A stretch of DNA of 64,000 nucleotides. Source: Pholis gunnellus (taxonomy: Eukaryota > Chordata > Actinopteri > Perciformes > Pholidae). Shown in pieces: positions 25,756 through 39,424 of the stretch. The DNA lies in the NCBI GenBank assembly GCA_910591455.2, contig OU342814.1, forward strand, positions 17,603,303 to 17,667,302, written 5' to 3'. The notes under the pieces are model-generated. The model saw nothing but the letters and a program-made list of their open reading frames with translations, did not search any database and had not been told where the DNA came from. Positions within the stretch are counted from its first letter, which is position 1; each line of letters begins with the position of its first letter. The position numbers and the translations under genes were made by a program.

Positions 25756-27424
25756 GCTGGCTCTGTACAGTCATGCAAACCAACACAACGCTTACTCAGA
25801 AAAGAAACAAATGAAAGAGTGCACAGAGGTTGGTGCTCATAGATGTACTCGCTCTAAGCACTAATGATTGTGATTCTCACCTGTGCTGCTGTAAAGCAGC
25901 TAATTTGCCCATTTCAGGTTACATTATACATACAAAGCAGTTTGAGTTTGCCTGCCCCACCTTTTACAGGATTTTACAGCTCTGAAAACAGCGATTTTCA
26001 TTGTATTCTTCGTCTAGTGGGTTGCCACGTAAAAAGCAGAATTAATGTTCCAAAACATATTGTAGCAAAAGAGCAAGATTTAATTGTATATATGCCGACC
26101 AAGTTGGCATATATATGGTATGAAACAGAACTCCAAAGCATATGGTTTAAAGATTATTGTATAATCAGTTGTCACCTTTCAGTATTTGTGGTGTTTTTCA
26201 ATGGAAAGATTTATTTGTGTATGCAAATGTGGCATCTGTTGTGTCCAAAAAGTGTATTTCTCATAGTCTCAAAACAAAGTAAAACTCCAGTGCCAATAAT
26301 ATAACAGACCAAAAACTGTCTGTCGATACTTTGGACTGCTGGATACATTTTCTTTCTTCTGAGCACCTAAAGATGCATTTTTCTCCTCTCAGCGGGAGCT
26401 GGATGATCAGCTGTGTATCCAAAATGCAGAAAGTCCCCGACCTTGATGCTGCTCAGAGTAACCCTTTAGCATGCCGCTCAGTGCTGTCACCCACGACTGA
26501 AACAACACACTAAAGAGGTTGTTTGGGGGGAAATTAATGGTTTAAGGGGACACATTGCATATTTATACAATGTGCTTAGTTTGTTTTACTGGTGATTGTG
26601 CCTGTGAGTGCTCACCAAATGCGCGTTTGTTCTCAGTGGGGAAAAATGTTCAAGGCCAGTTATAGACAATGAACTCAGATTAAGTACGAGATCAAGAGCA
26701 CCTCATCTGCACATGCTGATTCAATTGCTTTTCACTAATTAAAGACATTTGTCATAATAGCTGGAAACCTTGAACTAACAATTATTTAAAGTAAGAGCAA
26801 ATGCAATCTTCATAAAAACTAAAAAAAGTAATTATACTCTAATTATACTCTGTGTAATAAGGGGCCTTTTGTTTCTATGTGGCTGACAATTTGAATACAA
26901 TATGTATTTTTTTATTTGTACAACTTAAATTAAGCAACACCAAAAAGGAATTAGACTAAACTAAATCAACAAGGAAAAGGCTCAGATTTTATAAAATGAT
27001 TGTGTTGGAAGATTCAGGGAACAATGTGTACAGTTTCTCTGTAGCCACTACTAATACTGCTGCTACTATATGCTATGCTACCCTGAATGGATTGATCTTT
27101 TCATTGCCAAATAATATTAATAATTTAATTCACCTTAATATAACCTCTGGTCATGCCATCAACAACACAACGTCCGTCATTAAGTACCTTTGCATAGTGT
27201 CGCTGTCTGATCCTGGTTTCAACCAAGTCAGAAAGTGTTTATTTAGGTACATGACCTATCAATATCATGGTCCAATAAATATTGTAATTGCACCTTTTTA
27301 GTGTATGTTATGGAAATAAGTTTAGATATTTGACTTACAACTGAATAGCTCTGTGTCTGTTGTTGCAGGGGGATCGGGGCACGATTTGTACTCTTTTCAA
27401 CTTCAGCATGAATAAAAACTTAAA

Positions 27425-27815
27425 AGGAAACTCCACAGATTGAACATATCAAAGTCTGTTTACAGGTCTTGCGGAGTACCACTGCATATGTTAAAAAAAA
27501 AGTATTTTGTGGCTCCAGAGGGAGCTGTGCAAAATGAGTTTGAAAGTTTGAAAATCAAAAAAAGAAATGGGAATTTTGAGTTAAAAATAAGTGAGCATAC
27601 CAGATCTCTGTTAGAGACTACATCAGCCACTACTAGCACAATACACTCGGATCTCAGACCAAACTGCCGGCAGTCAAGATGCATTGTGGGTAATGTAGGC
27701 ACCAGGTTTTGACAATGATGAGGAATAAAAAACAAAAAAACAACAACCATGTCTTGGTCCTGCTGCATCAATTTTGATCTTTTTGAAAAACTGTCCATTG
27801 GAGTTTGACATTGTT
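27425..27815 (+). repeat. Dispersed repeat, copy 1 (gcattgtgggtaatgt family)
   Basis: Shares with 59,615-59,885, in the same order and orientation: aactccacagattgaac, a variant of cagtctgtttac, gcggagtaccactgcatatg, gcattgtgggtaatgt, and aaactgtccattggagtt. This recurs elsewhere in fish genomes. It has no coding potential, although open frames cross it on both strands. Confidence 0.6.
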
Positions 27816-29826
27816 ATGGATATTCAGTGCTAGATCGGTGGAGGACTCCTGCAAGTTTTCAACCAAAAGCAGCACTTGACAGGTGTTTCACCCGCAAAAT
27901 ATGACTGAAATAGATGCAAAACAGTAAAAAGAAAAAAATAGTTTTGTCACTTACTAAGGGCTCCCACTTTTAAAGGTGTTGTTGTGCACTGAATGTCTTT
28001 TTTGACGTCCCTATAGCTGGTGGCAGCCCTGGATAAATGAATGTACACAATAACATGACTGTAGAGAGCGTTTCCTTTAAGAAACCTCTTTGGGCTGTTT
28101 TGCAGAATGATAAAGACACAGATCCACAGGTCCAGGTCACAGATGAGGACCGTTTCTCTTGGAAACATTGTTCGACAGCTTGAGACAAGTAAGATTTTCT
28201 CGCCAGATTGGTTAAAGGAAAGTACAATTAGAGCTGCATCGATGGTGAGAAGGAATCAATGTTTAACTTTAATTCGACAATGAAGATAAACATCTTTCAT
28301 GGCTCAGAGTCACTTAGGAAACTGCAGGAAGGGAAGGTCATTAGTTTTAGTTTTTTTTTGTCCATTAAGCCTCACACCAGCATTAAACATGTGAGCTAGG
28401 GTTTGCTTTAATGATATGGGTTAGTAAGTTGTAAAAAAAAAAAAGTGACGGGTCACAGGCATACACGAAAAAGAAGGTGACATCGGAGATCTGACATAAT
28501 TAAAAGCTTTTATTCAAGCGTGAGTGTGCGCGTCTTAGCAGCGGCCTTGCACCCTGACATATATCCCCTCACTTATGTAGATTTCTTCCTTTTTCCTGTG
28601 GTTGGCAGCTCAGCATTCACTAATTGTTGATTACTGACTTTGTGACACTGAAAAATGCCAAGTTAAGAGTAGTTTCTATGGGGAACTAGTTCTATGGCTC
28701 TGGGGTGCCTCTCCGCTTGTTTCATGAGTAGAAAATTATCTGTGAAAATGGAAATCTGAGGGAGAAATGATTCAAATTCGAAATCATGTTTTGTCTTCCC
28801 CACCTCTTGTGCATGTTAAATGGCTGACCTGGTAAATTATGGACCATCAGGTTTGGATTTGCATCATTGATGAATAATTTTTATTCCATTTTGAACTCCA
28901 GTAAATCCCAGACGGAGACGTGCTGCAGAGATTTAAATGGCTGACATGTATAGAGAGCTGTAAATCGGCTTGAACTGTTTACACACAAATATGCAAATTT
29001 GTGGAGCTTCATGTTCCGACCATTGTTATTGTTCCAGATGCCTTCCTAGAAGTGTTTCATGTTGTCAGAAAACTGAACGCTCAAGTCAGGGCATTACGGG
29101 AAAAATTTCAGTTTGCTGTTGACTCTCTGCAGCCGGAACATGAACACAAACACCATTACAAGCTCAGCTTATATTTGGTATTTTTAAGCTTGTTTTCATG
29201 TCTTTTTGACAGTGAGTTCATTTGTGCTAAGCTTTTCTCGCTCGATATTTAACATTGGGAAACTGCATTGGGGGGAAAAAAAGACTTGTCTCATCAGAAA
29301 TGATGATTAAAGGCCAGATAACTTACATTTTTCTGAGCATATGCACATACAGATTGTTGCATTTAGAACAAGATCAAGAAATGTATACGCAAGGCATAAA
29401 ACGTATGCTTTCTTTGCTGTTCGTAAGGCAGAAACCGAAGCACTGCATGGTGTCAGTTTTAAAAAAATGTAAAGAGAGAGCCACGTGGACAACAAAATAA
29501 AGAAGACATCTGTCATAATAAGAGAGGAACTTTTCAGTATGAGCGCAGAAAGGTCCTGTCACTTGGATTCAGATTTATCTCCTGCTCCTCTTTTTCTTCT
29601 TCTCAGAAGCGTTGGGACAAAGGTTCCTGAATGAGGATGAAAGCTGTTGATGGGGAGTGGGAGGAAGAGCCCGAGGCTGCTCCGTGGTGTGGATGCTGAT
29701 GAAGTGATGTAGTAATTTGTTAATGAGATCTAAGCTGTCTCCTCGCTCTGGCTTTGTCCATATGAAGGGACATCTGCCCTGCCGTGGGCACTGTGACAGC
29801 AGTCCCACAGTGAACAAACCGGTCAG

Positions 29827-29829
<3 letters not shown>

Positions 29830-29864
<35 letters not shown>
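29830..29864. repeat. (GT)17 microsatellite
   Basis: Perfect GT repeat ending in gcgtgcc. Confidence 0.95.
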
Positions 29865-29868
<4 letters not shown>

Positions 29869-30394
29869 CCAGAATATGAGGAGGTTGACGACAATGACTT
29901 GCACCGTTCTCACCTGACATCTTGCGTTTCTCTGCTTGAGCTGGAGGGAGCAGAACTTGAGAGGGAGGTCCAAACTCTCAAAGATGCTGAGGCGTTCAAA
30001 AGTGTTTCAACACGTATATAAATAGCACAGGGCGGCCGAAGCACAGACATTTGGCAGGTTGCCCTCTTCAGTGTGCTGTGACAGAACTCTCTGCAGGCCT
30101 TTTGCGAACTGTGTGCAATTACTTAATTAATGAATTCATTGAGTGGAGCAAGATGCCATGCCAAATCATTTTTTTATTTTGTCATAATCATTTAAAATGT
30201 CCAGTTCAAGCTGTCAGGAGTCAATAATCAGATTGACCCATCTAGAATTAAAAGCAGACATGTGTGACTTAAAATAATTGTAATAATAGTTTAGAATATT
30301 CAAAGAAGTGAATATCTAAAATAATCCAATAATTTAGGAAAGAAAACCTTATTCATCATCTTATCTGTCATTATTACACCTTTCTTTGTCAACA

Positions 30395-30490
30395 GATATA
30401 CACTGAGGCTGCAATTATTATTTTCATTATTGAATAATTTAATGAATATTTTAAAGACTGATGATTTGTTAATAAAGTATTGCTCTCTCA
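30395..30490. repeat. Dispersed repeat with TAATCGATTAATC-like core (short copy)
   Basis: The phrase gaggctgcaattattatttt, followed by cattattgaataatttaatg, fits the start of the same repeat family. Confidence 0.45.
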
Positions 30491-30524
30491 TTTCAAGTAA
30501 AATAAGGGCTGCATTTAAAAATAA

Positions 30525-30595
30525 ATCTTTTGAAAAATGTGCTTAAAAAAAGCTACAATATCCGTATTCTGCTCATCTTCTAAAAAGTAATAATA
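30525..30595 (-). pseudogene. Short third fragment of the same hAT family
   Basis: The minus strand reads FLEDEQNTDIVAFFKHIF. This joins the segment before VVTSHLN directly to KHIF, which in the 24-kb copy lies after LQG, so the intervening part has been deleted. It shares the phrase gctcatcttctaaaaag with the 32.6-kb copy. Confidence 0.6.
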
Positions 30596-31788
30596 ATAGT
30601 AAAGTAATAATAAATGTAATATCACTTTTAAAGGAGTAAAATGTAACTTATTACACTTCCTGAGTAACTTGCCCAACAAGTATTCTGGTAACATGCCAAC
30701 ATTCGTTTTAAATGTTCTAAACATTTTATACAGAAGAAGTCGCACATTCAACATGTCCATTTCACATTCACAATGTGTTTTGCTCAAACATCGAATGTAA
30801 ACACCACTTGTTTGTTTACATGAAAGCACCGCAAGGTAGAGCTTCAAGAATCAAATCATTTCATAAACCTATGTTTTTCAGAGGAGGACACCTGAAAAAT
30901 CCTTTAGAGATGAAATACAAGTGTGTTCTTGGCTTCGGGTGTTCACACCTGAAGGTTTTAGCAGCTACTGAAGCTTGCAGCAGTTTAGTTCTGCCCTGCT
31001 GGCACAACTTCCGTGACGCCATGGCACTGATGGCACTTGGGATTGAGGCACGACACCCTCCGCCCACGTCCTCCACCCCGCTACAAGACACACACGCACA
31101 CTGCAACCCTTGACGGCTGACTCACCCAAACTGTCAGCACGAACGTGAAATGCAGACATCTTGAACTTGGGACAGCAACAATGAAGGACGTCATGTGAAA
31201 GTTATGGTGTCTATTTCATGAGTGTAAGTGTGTGTGTGTGATTACATATGTCTTTGCCTGTTTGTATAGGGGGAGGGTGTGTCTGTATCTCTGTGTTTTG
31301 TCATTTGACTCACCTCCGGAAATGCATTTCTGTTCAGTCCTTCTAACGGAGTGACCACATCTGCCACACTTTTTGAGATTAATATTCAAGCTCCGCGGCC
31401 GTCTGCCTAACTCCATTACTCATGTGGCGTCTGCGTTCTGCTGTTTGCACTACAAGGCCTAACAGCGCTTCCCACAGTGTACCAATTATTTCTAGAACTT
31501 CTATCTCCCAAATACAATTTTGTCAGATGGGATACAGTCTCTAACAGACAAATACGGCTTCTGACTTAATGTAATAAATATTTTGATTTGGCTCTGGCCC
31601 TGTCAAACCCCAGTTGGCGCTATACTTTGGAAAACTAGTGTAAAGCCTCCTTATTCGTTTTATACCGATTCTCCACAGAGGAAGCTGCAGGTTGAGCAGA
31701 TAATCAGAAAGATCAGCACTCAGAAACAAAGGGAGCAGCTGTTTTTCTCCTAGATGGGCACATAGTGTGTGTTGATTAGAGAGCACAT

Positions 31789-31830
31789 AAATCCAGTGGC
31801 CACTATATTAGGTACACTAAATTCTCCCCA
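31789..31830. repeat. End of a dispersed repeat (agtggccactatattaggta)
   Basis: The phrase ccagtggccactatattagg followed by tacac is the terminus of a repeat abundant in fish (usually cagtggccactttattaggt). Only this end is recognisable; the other end was not found. Confidence 0.4.
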
Positions 31831-32579
31831 TACAATGCTCACATTTTTGTTTGCTGCATTGGACTCGAGTTGTTTCGAGCAATAGATCTGTCAGCTTGAA
31901 GGCTTAATAGACTGCGAAGCACCGGACAGCAGTTAGTCTATTATGGGAGGAGATTTTACAACTCTGGAAAGTTATCATGGCAGCAATTGTTTTATATTTC
32001 GGTGTGAGGTGAACAGTAGAAATACCTGTGTGTCCTTGTAACCCAGAGAACACATCACAAAGGGATTTAATACCAGTTATGTAACCTCTGCTGAATGCTA
32101 TCTCACCTCATGCTTTCTGTAAAGGCTAGCATTTTCCCCCAAAATGTTGTCATACCAGGTTCAACTGTGACCCTAGTTTTTTTTTCTTCTGTTTTTTTTT
32201 CTGAACCCTCTACGTCTTCGTTCCTGCTGCATTAGTCTTACTCACCAGAAGTAGACTGTGGGTATAAGCCAGCCACTGGCCACGTATTTCACGCAACATT
32301 CTCCTCCCCTTCAGCTATCTGTGCTGTCTAATTTGCAAGGGCACTGCTGCTGCATCTTGGGCTCGGCCTAAGACGGCTGTGATTTGTTTAAAGAAATACA
32401 AACGAGCCAGAGCGCTTTCCCCCCCTATAGCAGGGGTATACAGTTAAAATTCAACGAGGTCCAGTTGGAGAGAATTTCTCCAGAAGAAGAATATCTCTAT
32501 ATGTAGCACTTTTTAAATTGGACTGGATGAGTTATAAATAATATACTCTAAAAATCAAAACATGTTCTCATGTTCACAT

Positions 32580-32760
32580 TTTCTAAAATAAAGTACTTCA
32601 TTTTAGAAAAATGTATCTAACTGAATTGTCTTCACCCTGTAGCTTCAAATTCAGTTAATTCAGGTGTGAAGTGACCACAAAAGCTACGATATCCATATTC
32701 TGCTCATCTTCTAAAAAGAGGAAATTGTGTGCAGGGACTCTGTCTGTGGTTATGGAAACC
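32580..32760 (-). pseudogene. Fragment of the same hAT transposase family, opposite strand
   Basis: On the minus strand this matches 23,953-24,120 closely, from ggtttccataaccacag to cattttagaa. It would read EDEQNMDIVAFVVTSHLN, stop, LNLKLQG, so it carries an in-frame stop within the LNELNLKLQG motif. It is a dead copy. Confidence 0.75.
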
Positions 32761-34435
32761 ATTTATTTCAGCTCTATTCCCATCTCTGTTTATAGCACTG
32801 TTGGGCAGTGAATGAATGTGTTTGGATTCTGGTGGATCGATCATATTGGGCTTATTCTCTCTTTGGAGATTGGCCTGGCTATGCAAGGCTACTGCTGCAT
32901 CAACAACAACAGAATGGTCTCGTAAAAAAATGAATAGGAGCAGGCTGTTTTCTCTCCAACGGGTTGCTGTCTGTCTAAACTTTGTCAGCCTTACCATCAG
33001 CCTTCAATTTTGTTGAGCTTTGGATTTGATTATTTTGGACCGAAGGACGCGCCACTACTTGTAATAACATTTCCTGCTGCTGCCACAGCAATCCTTTCCC
33101 AATGTCTGTCATGCAAGACCTCACTACACAAAATCTGGGTTCTCCAGCTGAAAACTAGCGTCCTTAACCAGGATGTATTTACAATTTCTCGTTTACAAGG
33201 CGTTTAAGAAACCGTTTTGCTGCAGAAATCTGACAATAACCTAATTATGTAAATGTGTATAAATGTACTTACTGTGATGAATATTCATGACAAGTAAACA
33301 GATGTTACTGTCGTGTAAAAGCAGGAAGGCGAATGCACTGGATTCCTACATTGTGAATATCTTTGGCAGGAACATCAGTTAATATTAGATGACTCACAGT
33401 TTGACAAATGTCTCCTCGTACATTCACTTTCACTGCTAAACAGACATCAATCGCTGCATTCTTTGTGTGTCATTATAACCTTTTCTAATACAGATCTCAT
33501 TAGATGTGATGTTTTAGAATCCAGGGCCGTTCTTTTGATACTAGTGCAGGAATTTGAATGATTCCTCACCCAACTCTCCCGTGAGAAGAAATGCCTAGAG
33601 TAAAGAAATTCAGACTGGAAATGGATCGGACAAGTGCAACATGTTCTCTGGTGCTCTGAAGTCTGGTCGGCGGTTGCATCTCTTTCTACTTTGAGCTGTG
33701 GATGTTTGAGGCTGTTTACTCGGTGCCCAGTGTGTTGGCTGCATCTCAGTGAACAGCAGCTGGTTCATAAACCTACGCATGGCTCTGGGATTGCCGTCCA
33801 GGTTCAGAAGTTCTATCAGAGGTAGTAAAACAGAAACAAATATGTACACTATTTTGACAGCCAAGTAGGATACGGGTTACCACATCATAATAAAGGAGTT
33901 GTTAAGTTTGTAACTAAAATAATTCTGCTTTTCTATTCTCAATTGTGCCCAAGGTTGTGTAAAATTGCAATCTTGTGTGAGTTATCCTTGACTGTCCTCC
34001 AAGATGTATTGTACTTTTTCCATTCAGCGGTGTGTGTAACATTGTAAAAATACCAGTTTTTGTCTTTCCATGGTTTTTCAGAGAGAAATTAAACAAGTTT
34101 GATAATAAGCAAGAAACCTCAGTGTCACTTTGGGGCAACAGGTTTCAGTGAAAACACCAACTCTGTCCTGCAGAAAGATTAATTGCTCCTCAAAAGCCAC
34201 AGAAGGTTGCCAAATGATGTCTGACTAATCTGCATAGGAATACATTTTCTGCAGTAGAGCAAGAGGCTAAACTTAACGTAGGACGCACTGTGATCGTCAG
34301 ATCTTTTTTGGATTAATAAACAAGCTAGTGGAACAAATTAGCAGTACCAGCTGTGCACTACACCTAGACAAACGGAAGCAAGCTATAATCACATAAAAAT
34401 CCTCACTTATTGGCTTTAATGTATTTTTAAGAGGT

Positions 34436-34905
34436 TCACCTCTGTGCCTGCGAGGTGGCCTTCTTGGAGTTTCTGTGTGGCGATGTGGACGTTGTACCGG
34501 ACCGTTGTGGTGAAGAGGGAGCTGAGCTGGAGAGCAAAGCTCCATTTATTTTCCGACCGTCACTTATGGTCGTGGGCTTTGGGTTGTGACAAAATTGAAC
34601 GTGATCACAGATACAAGCCTTTGAAATGAGCTTACTTCATAAAGTGAGGAGCTCAGACATCTCGAGGGAGCTCATGGACGCATCCCTTTAGAGGCTTTCC
34701 GGGCAACTGGTAAAAGGCCCAAGGTAGACATAGAATACACTGGAGAGATTATACATCTCGTCCGTCCTGGGAATGCTAAGCGATTCCCAAGGAAGAGCTG
34801 GAAAATGTTGCTGGTGACATGGACATGTTGAATACTCTGCTAAGTCTGCTGCCCCCACAACCCAGCTCTTGATAGAGCGAAGGAGCGTCCATCTTGTTCT
34901 CTTCC
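34436..34905 (+). pseudogene. Non-LTR retrotransposon (LINE) 3' end of the ORF, decayed
   Basis: The sequence follows the 3' end of a LINE ORF abundant in fish. It has TVVVKRELSWRAKLHLF, a region equivalent to tatggtcacgagctttgggt (here tatggtcgtgggctttgg), an approximate MSL-RVRSSDISRELMD block, and a tail equivalent to the W-x-YI-R-PWE-IPKEELE stretch (cactggagagattatacatc, then gggaatgctaagcgattccc). It ends at gctgctgcccccacaaccca. Frameshifts and stops are present. It is consistent with a 5'-truncated insertion. The clade was not assigned. Confidence 0.7.
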
Positions 34906-37900
34906 TCATTCCACTGAAATTCACACAGTCAGTGGTGGATTTCATCTCATGTTGGCAATTAATCTCCAGTATATTACTACTAACAGTATAATACTAATAT
35001 ACTGTATTTCAAATAACCTTATCACTGGTGTTTTAGTCCAATCAAATCAAAGCACTTTCTCACTGACTTTCTGGATTCATCTCGATCTCAAATCATGAAC
35101 AAATACTACAAATATAACGAGAAATCGAAAATATTTCGTGGTTTCACTTTTTTGTTTGGGTATATTTACAACTAGATCCTTTTCTGAAATGTGATGTTTA
35201 AATAACCAGATATGTGGCCAGATTATTTTAGATAAATGATTGTACAGTAGACATTCAAACTAGCATATCTGCATTTTAAATGGAAAATTGCTTTAAAGTT
35301 TTATTTTATAACTGCCAGTCTTTCTGTTGGCAAAGAAATGTAATAATTAAATTCATATTCGTAATTTCAATTCATGAATCAGTAAAGATGGTCATTACAG
35401 AAAGAATGAGGAAGCGGAGATAACGGAGAGTAGAGAGACAGTGAGTTAACGAGAGAAGGAAGGAGAGGCCGGAGAGACTAAAAACTGATTCTTTACACAC
35501 ACAATCCCATTCTGTCTGGCAGAGCTGTCTTAAAATAGACTTGAAGAGTAAATACAGACAGTTTTTGCAATTTTCTCTCCAGCAGTAGTTTTGCCATTTT
35601 CTAAAAAGTTGCTGTCTTCAACACTTTTTGTCCACCAAAAAGTTGAACCTGTTCTGTTTTGACAGCTGTTCTGTTGCCTGAAAGAGCTGAACGCACACTT
35701 AGAAAAAAAATGGTCCTTGGTTTGCTAATGTATATCAATAGTTAGATGCTGCTATTGTCACAACCCAAAAATGAGTTTAATCTTCTAAAAAGTGATGAAC
35801 GCAGTAGTAATTAGGATAAAAGTATGTGTATCTCCATTATAAAGGAATCTTATAATCCTAGTGTTGAATTACACATCTTCCAACACTCTGTGATGATTCA
35901 GAGAGTAACATTGTGGTACACCTGTTGTACTCCATTTCATTTCATTATCCTGTTTTATGATCATTCATATAAAAGCCATTTTGTTTGTACTCTGTACCGG
36001 CTAGCAGATACTTGCTATAATAGCTTGTACTTTCGTATTAGTATTAGTAAGAAACTTAGTCGGTTAAATAGCGTTGTTCAGTCGAATGGTTAATGCTACC
36101 GCTGTAAATCAGCAACGTAGCGCATATCTGGATGAGCTTATTTTGAATTTTTGGTTAGCTCTGACTGACAGGGCCGTTCTTTTACAATGATGAGTTGTGT
36201 TAGTTGTCTAAATGCTCCATTGCAATTGAACAAAAAGATTGTAAAGGATGCTGAAAATATCTTAAAACATTTTAGAATTAAATTTAGGTCAAATCAAATG
36301 AGGATGTTTGACTCGCCAATCAGTCTTAAAAACACGCCATTTACGAGCCGTTGGGGTTGAAATGAATACACACAGAAAATGTACTATCTGAGTACTTTTA
36401 AATTATGACAATTGTGCCCGACAACCTGTGCAACAGTGTGCAATAATGAACGCAGTGCCATGGTTAATCTGGTTGCTGTGATTTTAGCTTCTCCCTCCCC
36501 CTTTTTGTTTGTGCTGGACCGTGATGAGCATAGATAGTTGTAAACACTACAATTTGTAATGTTAAAGTTATATATTGTAGTAACTTTGAGGTATGCACCA
36601 ATACGACTAAACCATCCCCCCTATTCATAATTAACAAAGGGCCTAATTCCTACAGCCATGCCACTAGTGTGACTAAAAATAACTCCTCAATAGTCAAGTG
36701 ACACACTTAGACAATTATCAACACACAGTAAAAAAGTGCCGTTTAAAAACAGTGTATTGATGGTTTCTCCAATTTCCTAATTTCAATACTCATAATCTGA
36801 AGTGTAAGAAACTATAACTGGCTCATAGTGACAAGAGAATACGATTTACAGATTGTTACAGTCCAGTACGTTAATGGAAGGATGTGTATGAGGGATAATA
36901 TTAGAACAGCAGATTGATGGATCTCTGAGTTCGGTTTCTTTTCTTTTAACCAGATGGTCACACAAATTGACGCTCCAAAAAATAAAAATCCCCAAATAAG
37001 CAACAATCTGTTGCTTATTGGTGGTGCTTATTAGATATCCTCCAAAAAAAAAGTGCGTATGTGTTTTTTTTTCTTCTTCTGTTTAGACAGTTAATGCTAC
37101 TGCTTTCTCTGCACTTGAGACACATGCTTTAGAAATATGAGCTTCATTAACTGGCAGGCTGCAGGGGAAGAAGAAGTGTATCGAATCTCATACAGTGTAG
37201 ATGCACAACAACCTGTTGGCAAGCAGAGAACCTCTTTCCCCAAACATGCAAAGGCAAACATTCAACACAAAACTAGTAAGAGAGAAGGAGGCATTTTTAG
37301 ACATATTTGAAGAGACAGACATAGTGATGGAGAAAACGGATGGTAAGAAATAGAGAAATATTGGGATTCAGCCCGCTCCCTGAGTTATGTCTGGTATTCA
37401 GCGCGAGAAAGAGCCTCTCTGGCACAGGGCATAAAACTTTCATAGGTCTGTCTGTGTTTCTCTTGGATTATTTATCAAATAGTGTGGAGTTGTTTATCGC
37501 ACAGCTAATGCCGCTCCGCTCAGGTAGGAGCTCGGCAACTTCGCATATGTTGAGCCTCATAATACATATCAATCTGTTCTCCAGCAACATGAAGAGAGAG
37601 AAAGGAAGGTGCCACATTCTTTTGACCTCAGGGCGGAATAAGGTGGATGGTACGCAGCTGAGCGAGAGACTTCTTCCCCTGATGTTGTCTGGAAAAACAC
37701 ATGATTTAATGAGCATATTATAAGGGATGGATATAGTACAGTGTTGTGATTCACCCGAGCTGAAAGAAAACGGAGTCTGTACAAATAACGAAAACACCAA
37801 GCAAAACAGTCCCACAGCAGCAAGACACCTCCAGTTATCAAAAGCAGTGTCTGTTGTTGAGGTAATCACAGGTCATTGCTTATTGACCCTATTGAGCTCG

Positions 37901-39424
37901 GAGGGCATTGTTTTGGCTTCACAACAAAATCATTATCTCATCCTAATTAATCCCATTATAAGCCATGTACGGATCCTTGAGGGCTGTGTGTTGTAGAGAG
38001 GGCGAGGCATCAGAGTGCCCTGCAGTACTGACCTGCCGCAAGAATAATAAGATATTATCGCGCTGCTACAGTTAATTAACAATTCCACAGTTAGAGCCAG
38101 TGATTAGCTTTTCCCTATAGTTCATAGTCCCAACAATAAATCGAGTGAAAGGTAGTGGTACCTTGTATTGATCATGCAGCAAAAGCTTTTTACAGCCACC
38201 ATACTGCCAGGCAGAAGACTCTGTAGTCTCGGTCCTGCTGGCATTTAAATGCATTGATACTGACTGCTGAGGTAGCTAGTCTCACCTGAAGGTGTCTGTG
38301 GAGTTTTCTTGTAAACATGGTTTCTGTTTGCATTCAGTGTTACTCACCAAAGCACATTGTGTGTGTGTCTTAAAGGTCTAATAAATGTGTTGAATGTTTC
38401 TCCTTCCTCAACATTTGCGAAGCCTTGAAAAATAATTGCAAGCGAGTAAACACGGATGTTACAATGCTGTCTTTTCCCCTGACATTATTGTAGCTAATTA
38501 AGAAACAGATGGGATAGTTTGTTGTGAGATGAACCTGAACTCATTTCAATTGTGAACTAGTGGAGGGGATAGCAGGACATGCGTATATGTAAAGATACTA
38601 CGTGAGAAAGTCATAATATTTATGATGTTGTTTTCCTCAATTGACCCTAGGTTGCATCTGGACACATGGTGTTATTTTTCAGCATGAGCATGGGCAGTAT
38701 GGTTTCACATTTATGTACACCACTTGCTTTACCTCTCTATCTCTTTCTTAAGAGCTAATATAAGTCAGGTGGTGAGAGGTTTTAAACAGACCCCATATAA
38801 CTATCAGGAAAAAAAACAACGAGGAGGAGTACTTGAGTTAGTGTCACAGCCAGGTCAAATAAAAACACCCATAGACCTGAACATACGGTACATAACAAAC
38901 GCTATACAGACAGCATATGCTAAAACCTGCCATTTCAACCCCCAAAAACTACAAAGTATATAAAACATAAAACCTGGAGTACGTCCAGCCACCTCAATTA
39001 AACAGATAATCAGTTGATTGAAGTATTATCATTATTATGTCTTTATTTTTTTTATTGTCACTGAATCTAATAATGTGTTGGTTTTGGTCTTTTTTAATAA
39101 TCATATTAACACGTTTTGCCAATGAAGCCGGAGTCTGATATTGATTATTTTGCCATATCACAAAGCTATTAACAACACAAGGACCATACTGTTCCTTTTA
39201 TTATGACGAGCATGACCAGCCATGTAGTGTACACTAAGTCTTTGAGCATGCTCAGTGACCTCTGCCTGACATGAAGCTACTGCAGAGGTTCAGCTATAGT
39301 CACAAAAATAATTCATTTTGTTTGGCTTCCTTGGAGTTAGAACAGTTCCAAAGTCAGATTTCCCTCATAGCTGCTGTCAAAAGATCTGTTATAAAGTCTA
39401 GTGAGCTTGTTTTTAGTTTCATTT
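34906..39424. other. Intergenic, no gene seen
   Basis: AT-rich. At 37,340-37,996 open frames of 127 and 133 codons lie on opposite strands, a sign of low stop density rather than of a gene. It holds the second copy of the 25-mer ctcatcctaattaatc at 37,937-37,961. Confidence 0.6.

Larger units (their letters stand above)
24159..30394. other. Intergenic, no gene seen
   Basis: Contains GT tracts and a dispersed repeat (27,425-27,815). One forward open frame of 146 codons (25,864-26,304) has no recognised domain and is treated as probably random. Confidence 0.6.

Noticed and set aside
26080..26120. Short palindrome around tatatgccgaccaagttggc
   Set aside because: Only about ten paired bases in AT-rich DNA; expected by chance.
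29575..29973. Frame with poly-Thr-His from the GT tract
   Set aside because: Driven by translation of the microsatellite.
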